The notes beneath the pieces were generated by a model, which saw nothing but the letters and a program-made list of their open reading frames with translations, was not told where the DNA came from and made no database searches. From Sindora glabra (taxonomy: Eukaryota; Streptophyta; Magnoliopsida; Fabales; Fabaceae), in assembly GCA_020226215.1 (NCBI GenBank), contig CM035232.1, positions 14,110,316 through 14,174,315 on the forward strand: 64,000 bases of DNA, written 5' to 3'. Positions 35,732-49,717 of this stretch are shown in pieces; position 1 is the stretch's first letter; the number at the start of each line of letters is the position of its first letter. The position numbers and the translations under genes were made by a program.

Positions 35732-38700
35732 ATGGATAACGCCGCTCATTCTGCTTCAAATTCAGGTCCTCCCCCTTTGGAAGAACCGGAGTACTTGGCC
35801 CGGTATTTGGTTGTCAAGCACTCGTGGCGGGGACGCTACAAGCGGATACTGTGCATATCGGGTGTTGCTATTGTCACATTGGATCCGTCTACTCTGGCAG
35901 TGACGAATTCGTATGATGTGGGAAGTGATTTTGAGGGGGCTGCACCGATTATAGGGCGCGATGAGAATTCGAATGAATTCAGTTTGAATCTGCGGACTGA
36001 TGGTCGTGGCAAGTTCAAAGCTATAAGATTTTCATGTAGATACAGAGCGAGCATTTTGACAGAGTTGCATCGAATAAGGTGGAATAGGTTGGGTGCGGTG
36101 GCTGAGTTCCCAGTACTTCATCTTAGGCGACGTACCTCTGAATGGATTCCTTTTGTAAGTTATTCCAATTTCCGAATAGAACTCACTGGCAATAGCATGA
36201 TCATGTCAACTCCATTCGCTAAGGCGATGGCTGAAACTCGAAACCCACCACAACGGGATAAAACTAGCCTAGGCTAGCAATGAGACAATTTCTAGTTATT
36301 TTTCGAAGGCATTACTTATTTTTGTTTTATCCTTTATTTCCAATGCGTTCCAATAATCAATGCTGATTCTGCGTGGCTAGTTACATTACCAAAAAAAGGG
36401 TGAATGATAAACCAACTAACTTTGGATGTCTGGTGACTCTCACAGAAATTGAAGGTAACTTATGTTGGGGTTGAACTTATTGAGACGAGATCTGGAGACC
36501 TTCGCTGGTGCTTGGATTTTAGAGATATGTCTTCCCCTGCAATTATTGTTCTTTCTGATGCCTACGGAAAGAAAAATGTAGAAGGAAGTGGTTTTGTTCT
36601 CTGCCCCTTATATGGAAGAAAATCTAAAGCATTCCAAGCTGCTTCTGGAACTTCAACTTCTGCCATCATCTCAAATTTGGTATGATCGACTTTTTCAACT
36701 TTTATGTTGTGATTCATTGAGGTACATTATTGGCATCTTGAATTAGGTTACCTTTTGCAATATTTTGGCATGGAAATAATGCACTACTTATGCTTTCCTC
36801 AATGGTTTCACCATGCTCTCTTGCTGCTCTGATAAGTAGACATGTCCTGTTGAAGCTTTAGACAGCAATAAAAATGCTGTGTGATTTTCATTGCAGACAA
36901 AAACTGCAAAATCTACAGTTGGGGTGTTGCTGGCAGTGGAGAATTCCCAAACCCTCACCATCTCTGAGTTTATAAAACAGAGGGGTAACTATAAATTTCT
37001 TTATGCTCCTTCCCTCTTTTCAAGTTGCCTACTATTCACTTATGGAGATTAAATTTTGAGCACAAAAATATTTAATGCAGCAAAAGAGGCAGTCGGGGCA
37101 GAAGATACGCCTCTGGGGGGCTGGTCTGTTACTAGATTACGATCTGCTGCCCATGGAACTCTGAATGTTCCAGGATTGAGCTTAGGAGTTGGCCCAAAAG
37201 GAGGACTTGGTGAACATGGTGATGCAGTATCTCGTCAACTGATTCTTACAAAGGTTTCACTTGTTGAAAGGCGTCCCGACAACTATGAAGTAAGTGATGC
37301 TTTATTTAGTAGATCAGATAAGTGATGTAGATCTCTTGAAATGATTGGAATTGCAAGCGTTTTGCCATTTAGCTGGCCTTCTAAGCTTCTAAATATCCTA
37401 TGCTGATGCATCTACCCATAAAATAGTTGTAAAATGATTACACATTGCATAAATGACTATGTTTTAAAAATATAATTAGTGCATGTATAGTTCTGATTAT
37501 ATCTATAGATTCTGAATATATCTATAGAGAGAACAATCACAAATATCAGATGTTTAATGTACATGCCATGTACATAGATAGCATTTGCAAATCCTTGACC
37601 AATAGAAACCTATTCACCTAACTGATTACAGGATGCAAAAAGTATAGTTTTAGGGCAAAAGATGGCGGAAAGAAAAGTACATGAAATCTGTGGATTTAAT
37701 AAATTGGTTAAGGACATGGACTTGTAGCATACAATTATGCATTCATCAATAGTTTATATGCTTCATTCTTTATGCCAATGCATGTATGTTATGATGTATT
37801 GAGCTAAGCTGATATTTGCTTGGAGGAGTTAGGTCAAGTGTTCACAGTTGTGATGAGATGTGTGCAGGCTGTTGCTGTTCGTCCTTTATTGTCAGTAAGT
37901 TCTCTTGTTCGGTTTGCTGAGGAGCCACAAATGTTTGCCGTTGAATTCAATGATGGATGCCCCATTCATGTAAGTATTTATTATGCTACTTTGGTTGTAT
38001 CTTACCTTGGTTTGAAGTTTCTTATGCCTATGCTATGAAAATTGTAGGTTTATGCAAGTACATCTCGTGATAGCTTACTTGCAGCAGTTCGTGATGTGTT
38101 GCAAACTGAAGTAGGTAGTTCTATCTTCTTAAGAGTTGTGAATAACTGTACTTGTAGCTTGAAAGACTGTTTTATGTTGTTTAACTAATTGTTTAGTTTC
38201 TTGATATCATTGTTAAACATCTTAATATTGTAGTGCTCACGTGTATGCTTGACTTCTAGTGACTGCTGCTAATTTTGTGCAGGGTCAATGTGCGATACCT
38301 GTGTTGCCAAGGCTGACAATGCCTGGTCACCGTATTGATCCTCCCTGTGGGAGAGTTTGTTTGCAATATTGTCAACAGCGGCCTGTTGCAGATACAGAAA
38401 GTGCCTCCATGCATCTGAAACACTTAGCTGCAGCTGCCAAAGATGCTGTTGCTGAAGGTGGTTCTGTTCCTGGATCAAGAGCTAAACTATGGCGTAGAAT
38501 AAGGGAGTTCAATGCTTGTATGCCTTATAATGGGGTGCCTCCAAACATAGAAGTGCCAGAGGTTACTTTGATGGCCTTGATTACTATGCTTCCTGCTACT
38601 CCAAATCTTCCCCCAGAGTCTCCTCCTTTGCCACCCCCTTCTCCAAAAGCAGCAGCAACAGTGATGGGATTCATTGCTTGTTTACGTAGATTACTTGCTT

Positions 38701-41700
38701 CAAGAAGTGCAGCTTCTCATGTAATGTCTTTTCCTGCTGCTGTTGGAAGGATAATGGGTTTATTAAGAAATGGTTCGGAGGGTGTGGCTGCTGAGGCTGC
38801 TGGGCTTGTTGCAGTACTCATTGGTGGCGGCCCAGGTGAAACAAATGCCATAGCAGATTCTAAAGGAGATTGGCATGCTACAATTATGCATGCTAAGTCA
38901 GTTCTTTTTGCTAATAATGGTTATATTATTATTGTTGCCAACAGACTAAAACCCATGTCAGTATCCCCTTTACTATCCATGGCCATTGTTGAAGTGCTTG
39001 AGGCTATGATTTGTGAACCACATGGAGAAACTACCCAATACTCCGTTTTTGTTGAGTTGTTACGTCAAGTAGCTGGATTGAAGCGTCGCTTATTTGCATT
39101 GTTTGGTCATCCTGCTGAAAGTGTTAGAGAAACAGTAGCTGTGATTATGCGGACTATTGCAGAAGAAGATGCCATTGCTGCGGAGTCAATGCGGGATGCT
39201 GCTCTGCGTGATGGTGCTTTATTGAGGCATTTACTGCATGCATTTTTTCTTCCTTCTGGTGAGCGTCGTGAAGTTAGTCGGCAACTTGTTGCTCTTTGGG
39301 CAGATTCCTACCAACCGGCCCTGGAGCTATTGTCTCGAGTTCTGCCTCCTGGTCTTGTTGCTTATTTGCACACACGTTCTGATGGAGTCATAGTGGAAGA
39401 CTTAAATCAAGAAGGGTCATCTACTGGAAGAAGAAAGAGACGTTTACTTCAACAGAGGAAAGTTCGGATAGGGAGAGGCATGACTTCTCAAGAACAATCC
39501 TTTTCCACTGTCAACAATTTGGAAGCTGCTGATTCTGGTAGGCAAACAGGGACTGTGGCCTTTAGAGGATCAGACAGCTATCATAAATCAGCTTTTGACC
39601 CAGGCTATGGACAGGCTTCACATATTCAATCTTCAGTGGTTCACACTAGCGAAAACTTGACCAATGGGTCCTCTGCAGGAGATGCACAAAATGGACATTC
39701 AAATATTGTGGCTTCAGCTGTTGCACCATTGGCCTACCCAAATGAAGCATCAGGACCTAATTCTTCAAACCCAGTCGATCCTGACAGTGATGTGGTTGGC
39801 TTGCAGAATTCAGGTATTCCAGCTCCTGCTCAGGTTGTGGTAGAGAATACCCCTGTAGGTTCTGGTAGGCTGCTATGCAATTGGCCTGAATTTTGGCGAG
39901 CTTTTAGTCTTGATCACAATCGTGCAGATTTGATCTGGAATGAGCGTACTAGGCAAGAGTTGAGGGAAGCTTTGCAGGCTGAAGTTCATAAATTAGATGT
40001 TGAGAAAGAACGTACTGAAGATATTGTTCCAGGGGCTGGTACAGTGGATATGATATCTGGGCTTGAGACTGTTCCACAAATATCCTGGAACTACTCAGAA
40101 TTTTTTGTTTGTTACCCCAGTTTGTCAAAAGAAGTTTGTGTGGGTCAGTATTATCTGCGTCTGCTGCTTGAAAGCAGCAGTGCCGGAAGGGCTCAAGACT
40201 TCCCGTTGCGTGATCCAGTTGCATTCTTTAGAGCACTTTCCCATCGGTTTCTATGTGATGCAGACACAGGGCTAACTGTAGATGGTGCTGTTCCTGATGA
40301 ACTAGGTGCATCTGATGATTGGTGTGACATGGGTAGGTTGGATGGTTTTGGAGGAGGGGGCGGATCATCAGTGAGAGAACTTTGTGCAAGGGCCATGGCA
40401 ATTGTGTATGAACAACATTACAAGACTATAGGCCCATTTGAGGGCACAGCTCACATTACGGTTCTTTTGGATAGGACAGATGATAGAGCATTGAGGCACC
40501 GACTTCTTCTACTTCTTAAGGTACTTGAATAAAAAATATGCTCTAGCACTTACTAAGTTACTCAAGTTGCATGTTCCCTGTCCGTCGTTCAGGGCCAGTA
40601 ACAGGGAAGGCATTAACTTTATTTTATAATGTCAATGAATTTCATTTTTTTTTTCTGTTGCTTTTTTTACTAATTATTTGGCTGGTTTTATGTCAAAAGA
40701 ACAAATATAAAGAATGTAAATCTAAATTTTGGTCTTCTTCATTGTTGCTAATTGCTATAGGGTACAAGATCTATATACTTGCATGGTTAAGTTTATCTTA
40801 AATGGATAGAGATTAAAACACTGCTTATGTAGACGTTGCCATTACAATTTAGCAATAAAAATTATATGAGATTTTTTTGTTTATGCAAAAAACAATGAAT
40901 AATATATGAAATAAACTGTGTTTTATTGCATCTCAGGCTTTGATGAAGGTTCTATCAAATGTAGAGGCTTGTGTTCTAGTTGGGGGTTGTGTATTGGCTG
41001 TTGATCTGCTTACTGTGGTTCATGAAGCCTCAGAAAGGACAGCTATTCCCTTGCAATCTAACTTGATTGCTGCTACTGCCTTTATGGAACCCCTGAAGGA
41101 ATGGATGTATATTGACAAAGATGGTGCTCAAATTGGACCATTAGAGAAAGATGCTATAAGAAGGCTGTGGTCTAAGAAGGCTATTGACTGGACAACAAGG
41201 TGTTGGGCTTCTGGGATGCTTGATTGGAAGAAGTTGCGTGATATTCGTGAGCTTCGTTGGGCACTTGCTCTTAGAGTTCCTGTCCTTACCACACCTCAGG
41301 TGAAGTTGTGTTGACAAGTAGAGGAAAATGTTGTATTAATAATGATTGCTAAATATTAATGTGTTTGTTGCCTATAGTGGCCTTCTTTATAAATGGGTGG
41401 CTTCTTGTTCATTTTTTTTGGATACAATATGCTGTTGTTCTTATCCATTGTCTTAATCTTTGTCGGTTTCACTGTTCAGTTTTTCTCTCTCTCTCTCTGA
41501 TGCTTATTTGATTTTTCCTTGTATTCTTTTAATATATGGATCTTGTATTAGGTGGGTGACGCAGCTTTATCCATATTGCATAGCATGGTATCTGCACATT
41601 CTGATTTAGATGATGCTGGAGAGATTGTTACTCCAACTCCTAGAGTAAAACGAATATTATCTAGTCCACGTTGCCTTCCCCATATTGCACAGGTAATTTC

Positions 41701-44700
41701 AAGAACTGTCTCAGAGTAATCAGCAAATATATGATGCAGTTGCATGTATCTGTGTTGACCCAGTAAATTTTATCCCCCCCCCCCAAAAAAAAAAAAAAAA
41801 AGAAAAAAAAGCGTGGGTTGAAGGTGTTGGAATTCTTGTTGCCAATGGGATAATCATGTGGTTTATTGTTGTAGATTCCTCAATTTATTTAGACATAAGA
41901 ATATTGTTGTGATTTACCTTTTATTTTTTGGGATCAACTGAACATAGGCAATTCTTTCGGGGGAACCAAGTATTGTTGAGGCAGCTGCTGCTTTATTGAA
42001 GGCCATTGTCACCCGAAATCCAAAGGCCATGATACGTCTATATAGCACTGGTGCATTTTATTTTGCACTGGCTTACCCTGGATCTAATCTACTTACAATT
42101 GCACAACTGTTTGCTGTCACTCATGTCCATCAAGCATTTCATGGTGGTGAAGAGGCTGCACTTTCAGCTTCATTGCCATTAGCAAAACGTAGTGTTCTTG
42201 GTGGACTTCTCCCAGAATCTTTGTTGTATGTACTTGAGCGTAGTGGTCCAGCAGCATTTGCTGCAGCGATGGTCTCTGATTCTGATACTCCTGAAATTAT
42301 ATGGACACACAAAATGAGGGCAGAAAATCTTATTCGCCAGGTATTTTAAACATCATAGTAAGCACACCTCATGTATTTTAGTATATAGTGCTTATTTGCT
42401 AATATGGATTCACACAATGGAAGTTTATCTGTGCTCCTTTGTCCATTATTAGGTTTTGCAGCATCTTGGTGATTTTCCACAGAAATTGTCACAGCACTGC
42501 CATGTTTTATATGATTATGCCCCTATGCCTCCAGTCACATACCCTGATCTGAAAGATGAAATGTGGTGTCACCGATACTACCTCAGGAATTTATGTGATG
42601 AGATTCGTTTTCCAAATTGGCCAATTGTTGAACATGTAGAGTTTCTTCAGTCATTACTGGTTATGTGGCGTGAAGAGTTGACAAGAAAACCTATGGATCT
42701 TTCGGAAGAAGAAGCATGCAAAATCCTAGAAATATCCTTCGAGGATATATCAAGTGATGATGGAAGTAGAAGACATTCTTTAGAGATGGGAGAGGATATT
42801 TCTTGCATATCCAAGCAGATTGAGAACATTGATGAAGAAAAATTAAAGCGACAATATAGGAAACTTGCTATAAGGTATCATCCTGACAAAAACCCACAAG
42901 GAAGGGAGAAGTTTCTTGCTGTACAGAAAGCTTATGAACGCCTCCAGGTAGACTTGAGTTCTCACATCGTATGTAGTCTTTAAAAACAGGTTGAATTTAC
43001 GACCCCAACAGACACCATCATCATTTCCGTTCAATAGTTCCGTATTTTGAAGAGTTTCTTTGATGGAAAAACTTCTACTCATACTAAATTTTTTTGGCTT
43101 GATTCAGACCAGTCCACTCCTTCGTCGTTGTCTTGTTCCTAATTTGAAATTTGGGTATTTCATCACACTTGCTGTCTTGTTCTAATGAACAGAGGCAAGG
43201 ATGGAGATAAAGTTTCCTCGGTCAAGTTTACATGGCTAAGCAGCCAAATGGGAGGAAGAATTACACATTTATATGTTGATTTTGTAGCAAATAGATGATA
43301 TTTTGTGTTTTCAGTTGTAGTTGTGTATTACTGTGTCTGTCTAGAAAGAAATCAGAGTGCATCATGCTTAAGCCTATAAATTGCTATGAATTATTAATAT
43401 TTTGCCTGTTGGTTTTCATTCTTATGTTTCTGCATATTCATAGTCATCATGTCCAATGGATATTTCTCTTTCCAGCTGCAAACAATTATTTGAATATGCA
43501 TTTTCCCTGTTTTTTGTTACTAAAAAATATTTACATTATGTTACCATAAATTAGGCTACCATGCAAGGCTTGCAAGGTCCTCAGCCTTGGAGATTGCTTC
43601 TTCTGTTGAGGGGACAGTGCATTTTATACAGAAGATATGGGAATGTATTGGAGCCATTTAAATACGCTGGCTACCCGATGTTGCTCAATGCAATTACAGT
43701 GGACCAGGATGACAACAATTTTCTTTCGTCAGATAGAGCACCTCTCCTCATTGCAGCATCAGAGCTTGTTTGGCTGACGTAAAAAATCCCTGTTAATTAT
43801 TATTAGGGTCTTTTTTTTTTTTTTAAATATGTTTTATCATACTTTGGATTTACATTTTTGGGTTTTCATGTGGTCAGATGTGCATCTTCTTCATTGAATG
43901 GTGAAGAGCTGGTGAGGGATGGTGGAGTACAACTTCTTGCAACTCTTCTTTCCCGGTGCATGGGTGTTGTTCAGCCAACCACTTCTGGAAATGAACCATC
44001 TGCCATCATTGTTACAAATATTATGCTAACATTTTCGGTTCTGAGTCAATTTGAGGCTGCCAGGGCTGAGATGCTTGAATTTTCTGGACTAGTTGAGGAC
44101 ATTGTCCATTGTACTGAACTTGAGCTTGTATCAGCAGCTGTTGATGCTGCTTTACAGACAATTGCCAATGTTTCCGTCACCTCAGGAATGCAAGATGCTT
44201 TACTGAAGGCTGGTGTTTTATGGTATGGCTGCTTATTTGATTAGTCTTTTCTGCATATATCATGGTTGGTTTAATGTATTTCTCCTATTCAACAAAATGT
44301 TTGCTTTAGGACGACACCTGCTCATTCAGGTTAAAGTGGAAAATTCAATCTTCTGGGCCTTATTGTGCTTATCTATTGATTAAGTTCATATCTGGTTGAT
44401 AATTGAAAGAAAATCAGGTCATGATATTGCCATTTGGATTATTAGTTTTGTTGTTGCAGGAATGCTGATGAAGATGCTGGAGTTATATTTGTAAACTATG
44501 TCCTGACTTATTTAAATAATATGGTCCATGACAGGTACCTTTTGCCGTTGCTGTTTCAGTATGATTCAACAGCAGAAGAATCTGACACAACAGAATCACA
44601 TGGTGTCGGTGCTAGTATTCAAATTGCAAAAAACATGCATGCTATACGAGCGTCTCAGGCCTTATCAAGGCTTAGTGGTTTATGCGGTGATGGGAAATCA

Positions 44701-47700
44701 ATACCTTACAACCAGGCTGCAGCTGAAGCCCTCAGAGCTTTGCTAACTCCTAAGCTGTCTAGCATGTTGAAAGATCAAATACCCAAAGATCTTCTGTCTA
44801 AACTAAATGCAAACCTGGAGTCTCCAGAGGTACTTTTTTCAGAGGAAAAATTCTCAGCATGTGCATTCAGTGATCTTACATTCCTTTTTGTTCCAAGAAA
44901 ATTTGCACTGTATTTATAGAATAGTTGAAGCTTTTCACTTTGTCCTCTTCTAAACAGAACTAGAGTGTCTTCAATGGCCAAGTCTGTTGGGCAAGTTAAT
45001 ATTTGCTTAAATGTGATTAGAAGCCTTTGATTGTTTTTGCTGTGTTTCCAGAAGGTAAAGGTAACTGTTTAGGATCTAAGCATAAACCATTGATGACTTA
45101 ATTATTGATGATTAAGTCCATATGCTGAAACTTTGTAACTGCCTGGCTGCTGATTCTAAGTTGTGGCCAAAAGATTGGCTGGGACGTATCTTGCAAGTTA
45201 GTTGATAGGGATATATTGTTGTTTCCCTTGTTATTTCCTATGCTATTATTATTATTATTATTATTTGATATTGTTACTAATGAGATAATCCAATAGATAA
45301 TTTGCAGTTCTATGGTAAAAAATATTGAGCATCAACTATCAGAAAATATTATTGCCATTTTCACTTTTTGAGATTTGTATGTGTCTATGTGCATTTGTAT
45401 GTGTGTATAGAAAATTTTCGTTGTTATTTTTATATTAATTTTTGAGACTCTGCTGTAGATTATCTGGAGCTCTTCAACTCGGGCAGAGCTGCTAAAATTT
45501 GTGGACCAGCAACGTGCATCTCAGGGCCCTGATGGTTCATATGACCTAAACGATTGTCACAACTTCATCTACAAAGCACTGTCAAGAGAACTATTCATAG
45601 GAAATGTTTACTTGAGAGTATACAATGATCAGCCAGACTTTGAAATTAGCGAACCAGAAGCCTTTTGCATTGCTCTAATTGATTTTATATCTAACCTTGT
45701 GCATAATCTATCAGTTTGTGATGCCAATGTTAGTGCCACTGTTAATAATGCCAATGACGTAGTTGCTGCCACTGCTTCCCATCAGACACATGGTGATGCC
45801 AATGTTAATTATATAGTTGACGCCACTGCTTCCCATCAGACACATGGTGATGCCATTGTTAATGACATAGTTGATGCCACTGCTTCCTGTCAGACACATG
45901 AGGATGAAAATGAGACCGTTGATGACAGATCTGTCAGTGAACAGCATGTCTTAGATAGTTCCATGGCAGAGTCTAATGGACAAGTAGCAGAAAAGGAAGA
46001 AACTGAACAGATTAAGAAACTTCGATCAGCACTGACTTCCCTTCAGGTTAATTGCTTGATTGCTCTTTTTATGTAAAGATGCATTTCGTTGAGCATGTCT
46101 GATTAGTCTTATTATTTTCTGCAGAACCTGTTGACTAATAATCCAAATTTGGCATCCATATTTTCTAACAAGGACCAGCTTCTGCCTCTATTTGAATGCT
46201 TTTCTGTGCCTGAAGCATCAAATAGTAACATTCCTCAACTTTGTCTATCGGTGTTATCACTGTTGACAGCACATGCGCCCTGCTTAGAAGCCATGGTTGC
46301 AGATGGATCTAGTCTTCTCCTTTTGTTACAAATGCTTCATTCTGCCCCAGGTTGTCGTGAAGGAGCTCTTCATGTTCTCTATGCGCTGGCAAGTACACAA
46401 GAACTCGCCTGGGCTGCTGCCAAGCATGGTGGAGTTGTGTACATTCTTGAACTTCTCTTGCCTTTGAAGGGTATAAACCCCTTATGTTTTTGTTTGTTTA
46501 CTTTTGATCAGTTCAAGAATCTGCTTTTAAATTTTAAATCATTTGCTATTGGAAAATTGAAACAACTTTGCAGAAGAAGTCCCGCTTCAGCAAAGAGCAA
46601 TGGCAGCCTCCTTGTTGGGAAAGCTTGTTGGCCAACCAATGCATGGACCTCGAGTTGCTATAACACTAGCAAGGTTTCTTCCAGATGGCCTTGTATCAAT
46701 AGTTAGGGATGGACCTGGTGAGGCTGTTGTAATTGCCCTTGAACAGACTACGGAGACACCTGAACTTGTATGGACACCAGCCATGGCAGCTTCTTTATCT
46801 GCACAAATATCAACATTGGCATCAGAGCTATACCGAGAGCAGATAAAAGGTCGCGTCTTCGATTGGGATGTGCCTGAGCAAGCATCCGGACAGCAGGAAA
46901 TGAGAGACGAACCACAGGTATCACATGGTACATGATATGTTTTGAATTGGTTATTTTCCCTTGTAGAATAGTCTTATCTGTGTATGTTGATGCAGGTTAG
47001 TGGTATCTATGTCCGTCTGTTCCTGAAAGATCCCAAGTTTCCTCTCAGAAATCCTAAAAGATTCTTGGAAGGGCTACTAGATCAGTATTTGTCGTCCATT
47101 GCTGCCACTCATTATGACACACAAGCTGTTGACCCAGAGCTACCTTTACTCCTCTCTGCTGCATTGGTTTCATTGCTGCGAGTGCATCCTGCACTAGCAG
47201 ATCATGTTGGATATCTTGGATATGTGCCAAAACTTGTTGCTGCTGTTGCATATGAAGGAAGGCGAGAAACAATGGCATCAGGGGAGGTAAATAATGGCAA
47301 CCATCCAGACAGAAAAGATGACCTTGATGATGGTACAACAGAGCACACACAGACTCCCCAAGAACGTGTGCGCCTCAGCTGTCTACGTGTACTGCATCAA
47401 CTTGCAGCTAGTACCATATGTGCTGAAGCGATGGCAGCAACAAGTGTTGGAACACCTCAGGTATCTGACATACTTTGCACGCTGTTAATTTATGGACCTA
47501 TATGTTGCTTACCCTTATTCTGATTCACATTAAGCCTTGTTTATGCCTCATCAATTTTTTTTCAATGGGAATCCTTTTCTTTGCTCTCAATTTCTCTACA
47601 GGAAATAGATCTGACTATAATAACCCCCCCTATTCCATGGAAATTTTATTGACTTAATTTTCAAACTTACTCCAGGTTGTTCCTCTGCTGATGAAAGCTA

Positions 47701-48839
47701 TAGGGTGGCAAGGTGGGAGCATTTTAGCCCTGGAGACTCTAAAACGTGTTGTGGTTGCTGGAAACCGAGCCAGGGATGCTCTTGTTGCCCAAGGACTTAA
47801 GTAAGTACCTAGTTTCAAATTTCATTTATTGATCCACTTCATTCTTAATGATCTGACCTGTTTCTTTCGTATAGATAATTGATCTATAGTGCTTTCGTGA
47901 TAAGTTGTATATATTTGGTTACATTGTACAAGTTTTGTCAAACATAAACTCCAGTTAAGAGTAGGACCAAGGTTTTTTTTTTAATCTGCAAGCCCCCAAA
48001 ACAAGAATTAAATTTCAAGTGGGGATCAGGAATAATAGGATCAAATTGATATAAAAATTACTAAGGTAAAATTTTCAAACAATGCAGGGTTGGTCTTGTG
48101 CAAGTGCTTCTTGGTCTTCTTGACTGGAGGGCTGGGGGAAAGAATGGACTTTGTTCTCAGATGAAGTGGAATGAATCTGAAGCTTCTATTGGCAGGGTGC
48201 TTGCTATAGAGGTTAGAATCTCAAGTTGAATTCTCTGTAGTATTCTATATATTTTTTTGGTAGATAATTTGAAAAAAAGAAAAAATCGTATGCTTTATAA
48301 TTTTTGTTGACTAATTTGGCTCCGGAGTGCAAAGTTCTCTGTTAATACTCTATTTGCTGTCAAGTGACGCTAAAATGTTGATCCAGGTCTTGCATGCCTT
48401 TGCAACCGAAGGGGCCCATTGTACTAAAGTGCGTGAAATATTGAATAGTTCTGATGTAAGTCTCAACACCTTTTTTTTATTATTATTATTTTGACTTATC
48501 GTTGCTTGACACAGCTGTAATGTATATTGTTGTTAATGCATCCTGATGTGTATTTTTTACAAGAAAGCTATCCTTTATAGACTGGTGCTTTCTCCTCAAA
48601 TCCTAAAGCCAATTACTATTATCACTTCGCAGGTCTGGGGTGCATACAAGGACCAGAAACACGATCTTTTCCTTCCATCAAATGCTCAATCTGCTACCGC
48701 CGGCATTGCTGGCTTGATTGAAAATTCATCATCGTCAAGACTGACTTATGCGCTTACAGCTCCACCGCCACAACCTACTACATCTAAACCTCCATCTTCT
48801 ACATCAGACTTGAACGGGAAGCAGGATCAGGTGTTATAG
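35732..48839 (+). CDS. GRV2: DnaJ-domain endosomal trafficking protein GRV2/KAM2 (RME-8 homologue), 22 exons, 2,626 aa
   Basis: RME-8 proteins act on endosomes, recruiting Hsp70 through a J-domain; plant GRV2/KAM2 is needed for vacuolar sorting and shoot gravitropism. Exons: 35732-36154, 36446-36679, 36897-36984, 37081-37289, 37868-37969, 38048-38110, 38283-40520, 40937-41299, 41552-41692, 41948-42340, 42453-42947, 43555-43778, 43878-44222, 44535-44829, 45459-46046, 46125-46470, 46574-46917, 46996-47460, 47676-47800, 48088-48211, 48387-48455, 48633-48839. All joins keep frame. Landmarks: N-terminal EEPEYLARYLVVKHSWRGRY; GYF-like EWMYIDKDG..GPL near residue 1174; J-domain with HPD near residue 1561 (RYHPDKNPQGREKFLAVQ); Armadillo-like helices throughout; C terminus SYR-free, ending SDLNGKQDQVL. 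Arabidopsis GRV2 is about 2,550 aa; the excess is partly a repeat in exon 15. The ATG at 35732 is the first in-frame ATG. Confidence 0.95.
41770..41815. repeat. C-run/A-run homopolymers in a GRV2 intron
   Basis: Ten C followed by about 18 A, a G and 8 more A, in the intron between exons 9 and 10. Lengths of such runs are often uncertain in sequence data. Confidence 0.9.
42770..42947 (+). other. J-domain coding region of GRV2
   Basis: End of exon 11. EEKLKRQYRKLAIRYHPDKN carries helix II and the HPD tripeptide that stimulates Hsp70 ATPase activity, followed by GREKFLAVQKAYERLQ (helix III). The HPD is intact, so the co-chaperone function should be kept. Confidence 0.93.
44460..44534 (+). other. 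Possible alternative exon extension in GRV2 (75 nt, in frame)
   Basis: Exon 14 is called from the acceptor ending at 44534 (GACAG|G), which gives the conserved LWYLLPLL reading. A second good acceptor ends at 44459 (TTGTTGCAG|G). Using it adds exactly 75 nt (25 codons, beginning NADEDAG) with no stop and keeps the frame on both sides. Confidence 0.5.
45762..45917 (+). repeat. 54-bp coding minisatellite in GRV2 exon 15
   Basis: Units begin at 45762, 45816 and 45870, exactly 54 bp apart. Each encodes 18 residues of the form V-D/A-ATASHQTHGDAxVNxI. The third unit is diverged (SCQTHEDEN). A related partial unit lies just upstream. The array sits in an acidic, apparently disordered stretch of the protein (about residues 1973-2025). 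Confidence 0.92.
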
Positions 48840-49190
48840 TGCAGGAATTCGATGTGGGGCATATATTCAAGCTCCTTGTACTTAAGTCCCTTGTATAGTA
48901 CACTGTACAGTTTTGCTGCGTACTTGCTTCTGGCTTGACAACCTGGAAGCATGTGCAAGTTTTCTTTGAGCTCAAATATATTTGTTTATGTAAAGAGGGA
49001 TTTTTGTTTCCTTTCCCCGTGTAAATTGAGGTGTGTATCTACCAATTTGCTTTATAATAGTATGGTGATCCTATGCATTTCTTCCACGTTTGGGGCTATA
49101 TTTGGCACTATGGTGTCATTTCCATCTTCTCTAGGAGTCTAACCAAAGCTCCAACGAATGAAATTGTTATGTGCAAACATCATGTAATGT
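48840..49190 (+). other. GRV2 3' UTR region
   Basis: Follows the TAG at 48837-48839. Base composition stays gene-like to about 49150. No canonical AATAAA was seen; polyadenylation site unknown. A short frame at 48951-49142 has no supporting features. Confidence 0.4.
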
Positions 49191-49439
49191 TGAACAGTCC
49201 GAGGTTAAATTAGTTATTTTAAAAAAATACAATTAAATAATAAATACTTAGAAGGAATCACATTATTAGACACCTTATTCAATTCAATGGGATGTCATTT
49301 TATAAAATTAAGTGTACAGCTAAATTATTTGGATTTAAAATTGCGTATGCTTAGTTGATCTTCTGCAGATTTCATGTTTCATCCTTCATCTCTTCCTTTT
49401 AGCTCAGTACATTTAAAATTAAGTTTCTCAAGATATTAT

Positions 49440-49580
49440 TCTTTTGGGTAAAAGATGAGGCCAACGCTTTCCTAGAAAGGGAGAATAAGAACTGGTTTAT
49501 GAGAATCGAACTCCTGATCTTGCAGTTTAAGATCAAGGCAAGTACTACTTGACTTTCAGCAAAGGTTTTGTTGACGTTGT
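49440..49580 (-). repeat. SINE-like sequence (tentative)
   Basis: On the minus strand GGAGTTCGATTCTC resembles a tRNA-type B box, with an A-box-like stretch (AGTCAAGTAGTACTTG) about 35 bases before it. This arrangement is seen in tRNA-derived SINEs, but no A-tail or target duplication was established. Confidence 0.25.
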
Positions 49581-49717
49581 CTATGGGAATTCCGAAGCTA
49601 CTAGCAAACTCGTCACATGAAAAGATTTATGCACAAGCAGGTTCTGATCCGGTGACGGACAGAATCAAGTTTTCCTGATTTTCCTCCCCAGGCATCGGCG
49701 GCCGCAGAGACAAGGAG

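Noticed and set aside
41770..41815. Abrupt C-run to A-run junction as a possible insertion scar or retroposon tail
   Set aside because: It lies inside an intron without target duplication or retroposed body; simple slippage or sequence uncertainty explains it.
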